Assembly (NCBI GenBank): GCA_037043235.1
Contig: JAWRVZ010000003.1
Location: 10,157,501 to 10,221,500 of the forward strand
Length of the DNA: 64,000 nucleotides
DNA from: Rhodeus uyekii
Lineage: Eukaryota > Chordata > Actinopteri > Cypriniformes > Acheilognathidae
Direction: 5' to 3'
This document shows, in pieces, positions 24,101 through 34,399 of this stretch. The position numbers and the translations under genes were made by a program. Numbering within the stretch: position 1 is the stretch's first letter; every line of letters starts with the position of its first letter. Below the pieces are notes generated by a model. The model was not told where the DNA came from, ran no database searches, and was given only the letters and a program-made list of their open reading frames with translations.

Positions 24101-27100
24101 CACTTTAAAGTTTTCGAGGAAGTCAAATGATGGATAATATCACCAATAAAAATGTCTGGGCTTCTATGTGTTGCTTCAGTCCTCATATTTCCACAAATTC
24201 TCATCTGGTTCATGGCACGCAAGAGCTCTTTACAGTCTCGATGATGTGTCTGGAAAGCTTGCTACAAATAAACTGCTTGTTCGAGTGCATACTAAACTCC
24301 AGATGCTTTCATGTGTATTAGTTTTGTTTATTTCGAATTACATATTGAAGTCCATTAATTCAAAGCAAGAGCTAAGCATTTACATATGGCCAGTCTTATT
24401 TATAGTTGGATGCAAATACTTAATAGTCTTTGAATTGAAATTTATGATCATTGCATCATGTTCATCTTATGATTTTGCTCTAAAAGCCTTAGACCTGTCT
24501 AACCATGAATTAATGTCAGTGTACTGTGACTTTGCCTCAATGAAAATAATTGATGCCATAATGTAATCTGAGATGAAACAAGGTTTCTTCCTTCTGGCTG
24601 CTAGCATGGAATTGAGATTCAAAAAGTTTACAATTCAACATCTCAAAATACTTACAAGTATCTCCTACAATAGGTAGGAGATTTCTTATACTTAAATTTT
24701 TAGTTTAGTGGTGGTGCTTGGTGGTGCAGTTTCTTTTCATTTAAATTCTGGAAAATCATAATTAAAGCACCACTTCTCCAGCCATTCATATTTTGAGTAA
24801 TAGACTACTTTTTTTTGGTCTTTGTATTGAGTTGTGTCTCTCTGTTTTCTTGAAAGTCCCAGTATGACGTTTGCATTTTTAAGATGTCACGTTTGAAATA
24901 GGATATCCAATGAGAAGATGTGTAGAGGTGGATTTTATTTTCATTAAAGGAACAGTGTAGATTACATACCGTTATGTAAAACAACAGCTAAATAAAATGC
25001 TGGTTTACTAAAACGTTAGCTAAATAGAATTTCAGTTTGTTAATAAAACAACGAAATGTTAGTTTGGTAAAATAATGGCTAAATTGAATGCTATTTTTGC
25101 TCAAAATAAGACAAACAGATTGCTAGTTTGTTAAAACAACAGTTAAATCGAATGCTAGTTTTTGCTTTAAAAAGACAAATCGAATGCTAGTTTGCTAAAA
25201 GAACAACTAAATAGGATGGTTGTTTTTTTTGCTTTAAAAAGACAAATAGAATGCTACTTTGCTAAAAAAGAAGAGAAAAAAGAAAAAGACCAATAAAATG
25301 TTTGCTTAAACAATGGTTAAATACAATGTTAGTTTGCTAAACTATAGAATGCTAGGCTAAACAGAATGCTAGTTTTCTAAAACAACAGCTAAATTGAATG
25401 ACAGTTTGCTAAAAGAAACATTGGCTAAATAGATCACTTCTTGCTTTAAAAAAAAGCGACTAACACATTTTTTGTTAGCTAAAACAACACTTTAATAGAA
25501 TGCTAATTTGGCTAAATTGGTTAACATCATTCAATAGCCTGCACAGCCTTAGAGTAGAAAAGGAAAGTTGTCTCAGAAGAAAATGATTGCATGCTGATGT
25601 AAAAATGTGCTTTAGAAGAGCGTGAATCGTTCATAACAAGACAAGAAACGTAGATTAAGAAAATAAATATGATCCGTTTTCATCCATTTTGATGTTTTCA
25701 GTTCGTTCACTTTAAACGAGAGCTCTGCATTGTGCTCTAGCTGTTTTTGAACTGTTTTCAAATGTAAATGCCTCCTGAGAAACTCATTCAATCAGGTCAC
25801 GTGATCCCTAAACCAAGCTAATTTTCGAAAATATGTAATTGCAGAGCATCAATTATGTAATTATGCAATTACAAACTCGGAGCATCTCAACAGCCCGTCG
25901 GCTCTTCACCTCTGCCTTGCTATCTCTCAGAGCAAAGCTGAAAGTCTTTCTTTTACTGGCCCCATGTATTGTTTGTCTGGGATCCCACTTGTAATCAGGG
26001 TTAAGAGCAAATCTGCCTCTTGTTATGCAACAAGCTCAAATCGCAGGTCGGGAAAGAGTGGAGCAAAAGCTTTAAGCTCTAAGCCACCATGGGACAGCCA
26101 GCTTTAAAGCAACGGAAGGGAAGGAGAGTTTGCTAGACAAAAACGTTCATTTATTGTACTGAACCTGACCCGGTTATTCTTAAAATAGCAGTGAAAACAT
26201 TTTCTGTTTTGCCTAACACTCCTCTAAACAATGAGATTATCAATTAGGACACAGTTTTGTATTATTAAGAGATTTCAGATATGATCAATTAGTCTCTGAC
26301 TGATCTTTTAATTCTTGTTTTTCAGATTTGGATATGCACCTGTGTCCATTTATTGCTGTACTTGACAGTTGCTGCCTATTCCAGTGAAATAGGAAATCCC
26401 ATTACAGATGACATCAAGAAAATTTCTTTGTTGGTAAGAGCTTGGACATTCTTATCTCGCCAGTGCTGTTTTTTTTTTCTGAGCATATTTTTTGAAAGAA
26501 AACAACAAAGGCTGATTTATCGATGCTCAAGGGAAAAGAGCTGAAATTTATTTCATGTGTTGGAATGAAAGTTTGAGACATATGGTTTAAAGTATGATAA
26601 TAGAGTCGTATATATAAAACAAATGCTTTTCTGCAGACAACCTCTTTAGAATCATCTAAAGTCATTGGCCTGCTGAAAGTATTATGGAGTTTATCGCTTT
26701 GTTTTAACGTGTTTTGTTTAATGGTATTCACTTTCCTTTAGGAAAATATTTATGAATTGTGATGCCAAATCACTGTGCATGCCGTTTGCTGAAAGGTTAA
26801 TAACCAGGGATTAAATGTAAATCTTTTGAAGTAAATATGTAACACATGCTTGTGATTTTCATAACGATACCTCAGCCAAGGTTATAAAGCAAATTACAGT
26901 AATTCCATGTTTACATTGTGGTTACTTAATAGTAAATTTTCAGTTTGCATCTTTATTGATGATAAAATGACCATATGTAGTGTAGTCTTTGGCACTTACA
27001 ACTGGCTTTTTATGATTTCTTTCTCTCCTATTAGAAACAGAATATTCCAAAAGACTACAAGATTACAGTACGTTATATACCTAAAGACGTGGTGAGTTGT

Positions 27101-30100
27101 TGTTGTTATTCAGTCTTCATCGAATCATTCACAGCAATAAAAGCGAACATGGTGGTAAAGTAATGCCTTTCTTTTTTCTTCAAGAGTGGTATGTGCTGGG
27201 TGAAGCTAAATGTATTTCACTTGGAGGTGAGCTTAAAAGGCCTGGCACAGAAGTTTGGGAACATATCCTCCAATAAAGACAATATAGGCACTTTTGTCCA
27301 AATATTGCAGGAGATGAGGTATCACATTGGACATGGCTTGGTAAGTTACAATAAACAACCATGCTTTATTGATACTAACCCTGAACCAACCCCTAAATCT
27401 AATCTTAACCCATATAGTTAGCTTATATTACCCAGTACTACCTTAGTTAAGTACACTGTAAGTGCACATACGGTAAAATAAATTGTTACCAAAAATGTAT
27501 ATTATTATTTTAAAGTAAAACATAGTAACCAAAGAGAAACTTCTGTAAAATGACTCAAATGAGAAAAAGTCTGGTAGCGATTTAATGAGGGATTTCTTTT
27601 CCAAAAATATTTAGAAATAAATATCACTTTTATATAAGTTATTATTTGTTTATGATTTATATTACTAGTTACATTTACAATTCTATTTAAAACTATCTTT
27701 TAAAAAGTGATTTTGTTGTACCTTTAGGAGGAATCAATGCAAGATTTCGAGTGTCATTATGTAGAGCAGATGTGGCTTACGGCAAAGTATTTTGAATATG
27801 TGGAGGACTTTTTCAACACTGCCAATTCGTCGAGAGAGGCCGAGGATTGCGAGCCCCCGCTATGTCCCACATCCACAAAAACAACAGTAACGACAACTAC
27901 AATGTCGTCGACAACGTCAGCGCAACATAGTACAAATGGTGAGGCGCATGTCATAAGCAGTCTTAAGGGCCTTTTTCCACATAGTCCCCAGATTACCCAG
28001 AGTGTTGTCTGTCCTTTTTTTGTAATGTAGCTATTGAGAAACCGCAGAATGTCATTTGCATGTCATCTTACATGTTAACACCTGCTTTTAAATCTATTGT
28101 GGCAGATTTGGTTGCAATTTTGAGTATGTAGTGTGTGTGCGTGGGTTTATGTGTGTGTGTTCCACGCCTTTTCAAACGAAGCCGCTGGACAAAACAAGAG
28201 AGGCAACATGTTTTTGTCAGCCCTTTTATGACAGAGTCTCAGCTGAGTTTCAAAACCAAGAGATGCTCCCTAGTGAACGGCATGAAAGGGAGAACGGAAT
28301 CGAAGTCCAATTGTCACCATGTTGATTACAGAGCAATCTTCAGATCTTCCCAAGCGCAAGCTCTTTCTTTCTAAAAGCGGACAGATCAGATCTTTCATAG
28401 GGCAGAGAGAAAAGGAGATTGTGTCCGACTTTTTTAGCGTCTAACAATGAACGGTTTCTATCTGAGACTTTTAATGCTTCTCTGTTTTCTGGCTTTCTCT
28501 AGAGAAACATAACGGTTTGCCTGATGACCCCGAAAAAGGTGAGATATCACATCAATGTCTTCAATCCTCACTATTGTACCCTTCCAAAGGATAGTTGATT
28601 CAGAAATGAAAAAACAAAACATTTACTCATCCTCTTGTTATTCCGAACCCTCATGACTTTATCTTTTCCCTGGAACACAAGAAATCTATTTTCCGTGGAA
28701 TAGAGAATAAGGCCGTCAAGCTCCAAAAATGTAATCGATTTTAGAAGTTTAGACTTTTTATGTTTTATGAAGGAATCCAAAAAAACAAGCTATGTAATGT
28801 AAGTATAGTAAATGAGGACAGAAATTGTATCATTTTTTTTAAAAGGGACACTATGTAACTTTTGGCCTTCTAGTGTTTAAAAAACAGAACTGCTAGCATT
28901 TTGCAGAAGAACATAATTTTGGTTGTGCTTCAGCTCTGCATGACTGTGTGGATGAATATGGTTCTTATATATCTGTTCAATAAAATACCTTACTCACCCG
29001 TTGAGTAATAAAAACACTTTCAAAACATTTCCTACCCTTCAGTTCTCACCATCTCCGAAAAGCCAAGCCAATGTTGATTCTTGTTTTATTACAAGCTCTG
29101 TCGTGTTCCCTTTTTGCCAGCAGACTCTCCTCCATTCTCAGTTTTTTTTAAAAATGGGTAATATCCCAGAGGTGACAACTAACCTGTCACTCCCACATCA
29201 TATATGTGTCTCTGAAAACCATTCTGTCAGGTCTAAAACATACATACTTATAATAGGCTTACCATAGTAAATCAGGATAAGACAAAAACGTTTCTTTCTT
29301 CTTTTTTGATGATGATGTATTTTTTTGACATTTACTTAAAGAAGACCATCCAGCTATTCAAATCCTATCCATTAAAGAAACAAGGAATGTGGTCAAGCGA
29401 ATGTTGGCAGAATTTTAGTTGCATTCTTTTTAATCTATTCCTTTAACATTTGAAGAACACTTTCCAGCTATCTATTGAGGAAACAAATTTCTCTTTTTTT
29501 TTTCCTTAAATTTATTTTATGTAATTTAGGTCACATTGCGGGTATCCATAAGAATCAAAAGGGTTTTTTTTGCTATCGGTCACAGTACAACAAGAGCGTC
29601 TTTGCAAACTAACAAAACCAGTCTCATTTCTCTGTTAGGGTTATTCCTTTCGAAAGTTGTGGAGAGCAGTCTTATGTCGCTCCTCGCCATCCCGTTCATC
29701 GCAGTGGTCTTTTTGTTGGTGTGGAAGGTACGTGTGGTAGTGTTCCTTACTGAGCCTTCAATATCACAGCATTTTCACTTTATGTCCTGATTGGTGTTGT
29801 TTTTTGGCCTTTTGTAATGCAGATTAAATCTAGAAGAAACGCACCTCAAACTGAACGGAGTCCGGAAGAAGGTCCCGCCCTTTTTTCAGGAGAGGAAGCT
29901 GGCGTACCCCCATTAGATGTGGAGATATCTGAAAAGTAATTTTGCAAAAGTCAAATCTGCTTAGTGTGCTGTGAATTTTACTCTTGCATTGACTCTTATA
30001 AAAAATATTTGGATACTTCAGATTGGTCACTGCATAAAAATAGTCAATACATTAAATGTCACTATATGTTACAAATTTGTGTACATAATACATTATGTAT

Positions 30101-30200
30101 TTTAAAATGTTGGGATCAATTGTGTGTTGATTCTGTCCAACACGCCAACTTCCTGTTTTCCTTTTCCAGAAACAGATTAAATATTATTATGGAAGTGTAA
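18093..30200 (+). CDS. kitlga: Kit ligand / stem cell factor precursor, nine coding exons
   Basis: This is the membrane-anchored cytokine that activates the receptor tyrosine kinase Kit (pigment cells, germ cells, haematopoiesis). Coding exons are 18093-18107, 26326-26433, 27035-27091, 27185-27340, 27728-27938, 28503-28538, 29639-29727, 29823-29935 and 30170-30200. All introns are GT-AG and all phases agree, giving 816 nt, or 271 residues (human KITLG has 273). Order of parts: signal peptide 1-25 (start MKKSN-IW, like the mammalian start), SCF domain about 26-155 with the motifs NIPKDY and GMCWV, two N-glycosylation sequons (Asn86, Asn145), Ser/Thr-rich stalk 159-182, transmembrane helix about 205-223, and a cytoplasmic tail ending in Glu-Val. 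The start was chosen because exon 1 encodes only five residues and then splices, as in mammals. Family identity is firm. The a rather than b teleost paralog is an inference that synteny would settle. Confidence 0.93.
19306..19538. repeat. Dispersed MITE-like repeat in intron 1
   Basis: It contains AAAGGTTCTTTATTTATTG at the left, TTAAAGGTTCTTTGAGGAAC in the middle and TTTATTTTTAAGAGTGTGTC at the right. These are the hallmarks of a very common teleost short interspersed DNA repeat built on GGTTCTTT/AAGAACC. Non-coding. Confidence 0.5.
19781..19930 (-). mobile_element. tRNA-derived SINE in kit ligand intron 1, - strand
   Basis: It is an almost full-length copy inverted relative to the 584 copy. 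The tail TTTATGCATTTGGCAGACGC and CGCTTTTATCCAAAGCG comes first, and the tRNA-like head follows (GGATCGAACCC, then CTGATTGAGCTACGGGAA). Orientation is opposite to the gene. Confidence 0.8.
24979..25525 (+). repeat. Diverged AT-rich minisatellite in intron 1
   Basis: At least a dozen imperfect copies of a roughly 30-35 bp unit built on AATGCTAGTTTGCTAAAACA plus an ACAGCTAAATAG half. Units vary in length, and some carry an inserted TTTGCTTTAAAAAGACAAAT block. Confidence 0.75.
26326..26433 (+). CDS. kitlga: kit ligand exon 2, signal peptide and mature N-terminus
   Basis: The acceptor is TTGTTTTTCAG and the donor GTAAGAG; 36 codons, phase 0 at both ends. It encodes the hydrophobic core of the signal peptide (residues 6-22) and the start of the mature protein at Glu26, the same residue number as in human KITLG. 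Mammals have Cys at precursor position 29; here the aligned residue is Asn29. Confidence 0.9.
27035..27091 (+). CDS. kitlga: kit ligand exon 3, SCF domain
   Basis: There are 19 codons between the acceptor CTATTAG and the donor GTGAGTT, phase 0 at both ends. It carries the motif NIPKDYKITVRYIP (residues 44-57), which matches the conserved NLPKDYMITLKYVP segment of mammalian stem cell factor and is the best single identifier of the gene. Confidence 0.93.
27185..27340 (+). CDS. kitlga: kit ligand exon 4, SCF domain
   Basis: There are 52 codons (residues 61-112), phase 0 at both ends, with acceptor TTCTTCAAG and donor GTAAGTT. It contains Cys64 in GMCWV, matching human mature Cys43, and the sequon Asn86-Ile-Ser in KFGNISS, which aligns with KFSNISE of mammals. 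No cysteine occurs where mammals have mature Cys89. Confidence 0.93.
27728..27938 (+). CDS. kitlga: kit ligand exon 5, end of SCF domain and stalk
   Basis: It is 211 nt long, starts in phase 0 and ends in phase 1, with acceptor TACCTTTAG and donor GTGAGGC. It encodes residues 113-182 plus one base. It contains Cys121, the sequon Asn145-Ser-Ser, Cys153 (matching human mature Cys138) and Cys158. After these comes a Thr/Ser-rich juxtamembrane stalk, likely O-glycosylated. Confidence 0.92.
28503..28538 (+). CDS. kitlga: kit ligand exon 6 (short stalk exon)
   Basis: This 36-nt exon lies between the acceptor TTTCTCTAG and the donor GTGAGAT. It starts and ends in phase 1, so it can be skipped without shifting the frame. 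It encodes residues 183-194, acidic and Pro-containing (KHNGLPDDPEK). In mammals the alternatively spliced exon 6 is 84 nt and carries the protease site that releases soluble ligand. This exon has the same place and symmetry but under half the length. Confidence 0.8.
28578..28725 (+). repeat. Degenerate interspersed repeat in intron 6
   Basis: It shows the order GGATAGTTGATTCAGAAATG, ATTTACTCATCCTC, GGAACACAAGAAATC. This matches the left half of the cyprinid repeat whose better copies are at 62789 and 33877. Confidence 0.5.
29639..29727 (+). CDS. kitlga: kit ligand exon 7, transmembrane helix
   Basis: The acceptor CTCTGTTAG has a good pyrimidine tract and a near-perfect branch site (AACTAAC, about 30 nt upstream); the donor is GTACGTG. 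It is 89 nt, phase 1 to phase 0. It encodes a hydrophobic run, about residues 205-222, followed by Trp223-Lys224 and the basic stop-transfer residues that start exon 8. Among acceptors nearby, only this one joins exon 6 to the hydrophobic frame. Confidence 0.88.
29823..29935 (+). CDS. kitlga: kit ligand exon 8, cytoplasmic tail
   Basis: It is 113 nt after the acceptor TGTAATGCAG. It starts with Ile-Lys-Ser-Arg-Arg (stop-transfer) and ends with VEISE, resembling the EIS segment near the C-terminus of mammalian KITLG. The donor GTAATTT overlaps an in-frame stop: reading through the donor gives Glu-Lys-stop. Confidence 0.85.
30170..30200 (+). CDS. kitlga: kit ligand exon 9, C-terminal residues and stop
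   Basis: After a strong acceptor (TTTTCCTTTTCCAG), 31 nt complete Lys262 and add NRLNIIMEV, then TAA. Mammalian KITLG also ends Glu-Val. A C-terminal valine is known in the family as an export and sorting signal, which favours this spliced end over the stop reached by reading through the exon 8 donor. Confidence 0.8.
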
Positions 30201-30973
30201 ATCCAGCCCCAGCCTAACCAATGCAGGTAAATAATCATCTTATTAGTTCTTAAATAAACAAAGTATTAACTAAATCTACTTGAACACAAGCTGTTAATGA
30301 TGTATAAAATGTCACAGAGGTCTTGACCATAATTTCGTTTCTCATTAACTGCATTTCAGTCACTGCTTCATTCAGCACAATGGACAGGAAAAACAACAAG
30401 ATCCATCTCCGAAAGATTCTCTTTCTGAACTTCTAGCTGTGAGGGACACGTACTGTTCTGAAACTGCTCCTTGAGAACTAATGCCCTCTCTTATCAACCC
30501 CTGCTGAACCCATGGGGGTCAATACAGTTGCTCCTTCTGAGAACTTCTGAGAGTCGCTCTTCAAGCTCTTTAACACTTCCTTCTCCTCTCGGAGACCGCA
30601 AGGAGACTGTGCTGGAGTAATTAGATGAGAACCAGAACGAAAGCAACACAGCATTGGATTCAACCGGAGATGTCAAATAGCCAAGCTAATTTTTTTCGAG
30701 GGCAGGATCCGCAGATCAGAAGGAGGGCCGCCATATTATTGCTTGAGAGCAGGTGGCTACCTACAAGGAGTTAAAGCAGAATCGACTACCTCCAACTGCA
30801 CTGGTCCGTCTCCTTCTCTCTATTTTCATCCTTGTTCTCTCTTTTTCTTTTGGTCTGGGCCTCCAGACGCCTTTTCAGTTTTTTGAGTGCTTGAATCAGT
30901 AAAGTCATACTCAGATTGTATCATCTGCTTTGTGAATTGTTTTTATTATCACTATAGACTGGTGGTGTGGACT

Positions 30974-30988
30974 TTATTTATTTATTTT
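30974..30988 (+). promoter_or_regulatory. AU-rich element in 3' UTR
   Basis: Overlapping ATTTA pentamers (TTTATTTATTTATTTT) include the nonamer TTATTTATT typical of mRNA-destabilising AU-rich elements in cytokine transcripts. It lies upstream of both candidate poly(A) signals, so it would be present in both mRNA forms. Confidence 0.45.
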
Positions 30989-32906
30989 CTAAATATGACA
31001 TGACACCTGCATGGCATCAATAACCATTGAGATGATCAGTACACGATCATCTCTACCTTAAAACATATCTCGCAATCCTTAACCACTTGTGTATTTCAAC
31101 AGTAAGCCCAACGTTCATACTAGCTGCAACCTTGTAAGTACCATTATAGCTCCTCATCTGATCGACACCGTTACATGAATGAGTTTTTAATGCTATATAT
31201 CGAATATTAAAGTCTTTTCAGTAATGAACTTAGTTTCGCATTACAGCTTTTTGTAAAGTGTTTCAGTGTTTTTGAAGTAACTTACTATAAGAAAACCTCT
31301 GGTGGCTGCTAATTTTATAGACGACTCCGCTTTTGTCAATGGTCATGAGAGTTTTATAGCTTATACATTTTGATTTAGAATAAAAATCTGATTTTTTTTT
31401 TTTTATGCCATTCCAGAAGGAAGTTTTATTAAAAGTCAGACTTGAGATATGGGTCAAAACAAACTCAAGTAGTGTTACGTCAAACAAAACGGTACACCAG
31501 AAAGAAAAAGAAAAACGACACTTATTTGAATGCAGAAATTCTGTGGTCCTTTGATGCTGTCGGAAGATCGCGCTAACAGTAATCTTAATAGAAAACATAC
31601 ATGTATGCTTCTACTCATATTTTTGTGCCTTTTCATAGCATGGCTCTCCCTGTAAAGATTCGTTTTGGATAACCAGCCATATATTTATTACGGAAAAAAG
31701 AAATGTAAAAATGATATTGCACTAGTCATATAAAAAAAAATCCTCTAGGACATTTCAGATGACTTTCCAAGAAAAGCATAACATGATCCGGTTCCGGCTT
31801 CGGTCTCCTACTGAGTACGAATCAATTTATGCATGTTAACATCTGACGTCTTGCGCTTAATCTGTACATACTGATTTATGAAAACTATGACTCATATAGA
31901 CAAGTGCTAATGACTTTGAGACGAAACTCAGAGGAGATCGAATTTGATTTTGTACCTTGCTTTCTTCAACTGGTTGTAATGATCTGTATCCTGTGTTGTG
32001 GGGAATAACCTGTTGTCTGCCCACTCTTTGTTTTCTTAGTTAGAGCACAACGGTTTGTAAGATACAGCATGTAATGTGAAGTTGACATTTGGTAAATAAT
32101 ATCTTATCCCGGTTGAGGTGGATGTTTACAGAGACTCGTATTAACGTTTGCAGAGACGAAACCGTCTCTCATTGTAGTCTTCTAAAGGTTTTCATACTGT
32201 TAATTCGACAATCTGAGTCACTTTCGATGGGGCATGTCAGTGAAAGTATTTACTTTTTCTATCACAGATTTCCTGTAAACTGCTTGAGTTCAGGGCAGTG
32301 CTGGTAATGTTACTGCGTGAGGTCACAGATGATAAACATGCAAGATTCATTTTTATGCTTAAATTGATTCTGAAACACTCTGAACTGGAAGTTCTAAGTC
32401 TATCTAGAGGGTGATGACGCTTCCTTTGGCGTCTGTCACTGCCCTGTTAAGGAGTCTGATAAGTGATAGTGACATATAAGCTGCACCAACTTCAAAATTC
32501 CTACATAAATGTATTTTTTTTTGTGTAAACTGTGAAAAAAGTGTGAATATGGCATTGCCCCCAGTCTTAAGACCCTTCTGAAACAAACCATAGACCATAT
32601 GAGTCAGCCCATGAAATTCCCACCCCTGCCCTGTTGTCGAAGTGTCGGAAAACAATATTGCTCTGTTGTTTTGTGACGCTGAGATCAGAGGGATGTACAA
32701 GGGAACCGTTTTTTCAGATTTGGCACGTCCCAACCGCCGCAATTGGATCCTGCGTCATATTTGTAGAACTGCACAACACAGCTAGTCAGGAAGCCAGTCA
32801 GGGTGCCAAAAGTAAACAAGGAATTGTGGCCCAGCCATCGTCTGGGTGACAGTCTACTGTATTCTGTATTTTATATGAATATATGCAAATATATGTATGA
32901 GATGTG

Positions 32907-32912
32907 AATAAA
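32907..32912 (+). terminator. Probable kit ligand polyadenylation signal
   Basis: A canonical AATAAA, followed about 25-35 nt later by GT-rich sequence (TTGGGTGGGCTT). The proximal alternative is ATTAAA at 31206. Confidence 0.5.
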
Positions 32913-33054
32913 GTACATTTATCCACCATTGCTGAGGCTTGGGTGGGCTTACTCATTATGACTAATAAATCCATCATAATGACAGTTGTGCTGTCTGCTT
33001 AATTTATTAATTTTGCTTTTTAATATTTTTGTTTTAAAATGTACGTACAGTCCA

Positions 33055-33495
33055 TTTGATGGAATTGCTCACTCATTTTCTCACCCTCGTGTCGTTCCAA
33101 ACCCACATTACATTTCCCTCAGAAGGAAGTGTTCACTGAACTTCCTTGACATCCATTGTCATTCTTTTCATTCTTTTTGATATTTTCCACAATCAGTTGA
33201 TCTTGACTCCTGAATGATTCAGTCAATTGGAGTGAAGTTCAACTCTGATCACTGGATCAGGCTGCAATTTGATTGATCCATGGTCACAAATCACCATTCG
33301 TTTTCTTTCATCTTAAAAAAGAGAAAGAAGAATATTTGTGGTTCCCATTTTTTAAAGAGTGCATATGGATTTTCAAAATGTCTTCTTTCGTGTCTCAAGG
33401 AAGAAGTGAAAGAAAAACATGTATTGGTATGCAATGGCATGAGGGTGAAATAATAATGTTGAGAATGTTGATTTTTGAGTGAACTGTTTGTGTAT
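33055..33495. repeat. Palindromic MITE-like repeat
   Basis: The left half reads GCTCACTCATTTTCTCACCC then TCGTTCCAAACCC. The right half holds CATGAGGGTGAAATAATAAT and TTTTTGAGTGAACTGTT, which is its inverted counterpart. It is a foldback-type copy of the family also seen at 33877, 54467 and 62789. Confidence 0.55.
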
Positions 33496-33876
33496 GTGTG
33501 TAAACTTGTTCTTTGACGCTTAGTAGGAAATAGCATGTCATTGTCACATGTACCGAGTAATCTGGTTTGGGATTCAAATTTCATTTAATTAAAACGATCC
33601 TCTTTCCTGTTAAATGGAACAATACATTTGAAATGTAATTATTTTGAGGTTTTTTACAAAAGCCATTCCAAATAAGATCCACAAGGTCAAATCTGCTGAA
33701 AACATGTTTAAAAAACGATCACTTCAATTGTATTTTGTATTTCAGAGCCATTTAAAAGTCATATCTATTACATTATGACCAAGCTCCTCAAGAAAAAACT
33801 GTGTAAACAAACGGAAAATACCTAAAAAAACATTTTCAAAAGAAAATGCACTTGACATTATGTCATATGAATGTTC

Positions 33877-34140
33877 TTAAAGTGACTGATCACACAAAAA
33901 TGAAGGTTCAGTCATCATTTACTCACTCCCTTGTTGTTTCAAACTCGTTAGATTTTTTTTTCTCTTGCGGAACACAAACATTTTTATGGTTTGGTCCATA
34001 AAACAAAAGTCTAACAAACTAAGGTTGTTTTGGACCCCCATTGACGTTCAATGTATGCACAAAAATAGCAGACACACAGGTCGGTAATGACACGGGGTGA
34101 GGAGATGATTACAGGATACTTGCTTTTTGGCGAACTGTTC
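33877..34140. repeat. Palindromic MITE-like repeat
   Basis: It begins TTAAAGTGACTGATCACAC and AATGAAGGTTCAGTCATC and ends TTTTTGGCGAACTGTT, an inverted terminal match. Non-coding. Confidence 0.5.
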
Positions 34141-34399
34141 AAGTGCTGTAACTCTTGTAGCATTTTAATCACCCAATTAGAGTCTTAACATGGGCGCAAC
34201 TACAAACCTGCGGAGTGAAAATGCATTATGCTTAAAATGACCATCAGGGAGTCATTATAAAAGTTAGACCCAAGCTAACAAGAATGACGAGGCAATTAAG
34301 CCGTTTTACTATTTACCAGTCATTGCCTGCTGAGGTTATCTGGATGGTACTTAATTTAAACCTGCTGCGTAAAAATAATTTCTCAGCCCCTTTAATGTT

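Larger units (their letters stand above)
18108..26325 (+). other. kit ligand intron 1 (8.2 kb)
   Basis: It runs from GTAAGTG after exon 1 to TTTTTCAG before exon 2. No further exon is recognised. It holds two dispersed repeats (19306-19538 and 19781-19930) and a diverged AT-rich minisatellite (24979-25525). Long stretches, for example 20.1-24.9 kb, show no repeat or gene that I can identify. In vertebrates large first introns of this gene often hold enhancers, but no specific element can be named here. Confidence 0.8.
30201..32930 (+). other. kit ligand 3' UTR with a UTR intron
   Basis: After the stop, a donor (CAG-GTAAAT at 30226/30227) and an acceptor (TTTCAG ending at 30359) suggest a 133-nt intron inside the 3' UTR, as in mammalian KITLG, where the last exon is non-coding. 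Candidate polyadenylation signals are ATTAAA at 31206-31211 and AATAAA at 32907-32912. The latter is followed by a GT-rich stretch, so the long form probably ends near 32930. Confidence 0.55.

Noticed and set aside
29536..29638. Upstream extension of the transmembrane exon in the same frame
   Set aside because: The frame is open from about 29536, but the earlier AG (29528-29529) puts exon 6 out of phase with it. The acceptor at 29637-29638 has the better branch site and pyrimidine tract and keeps phase.
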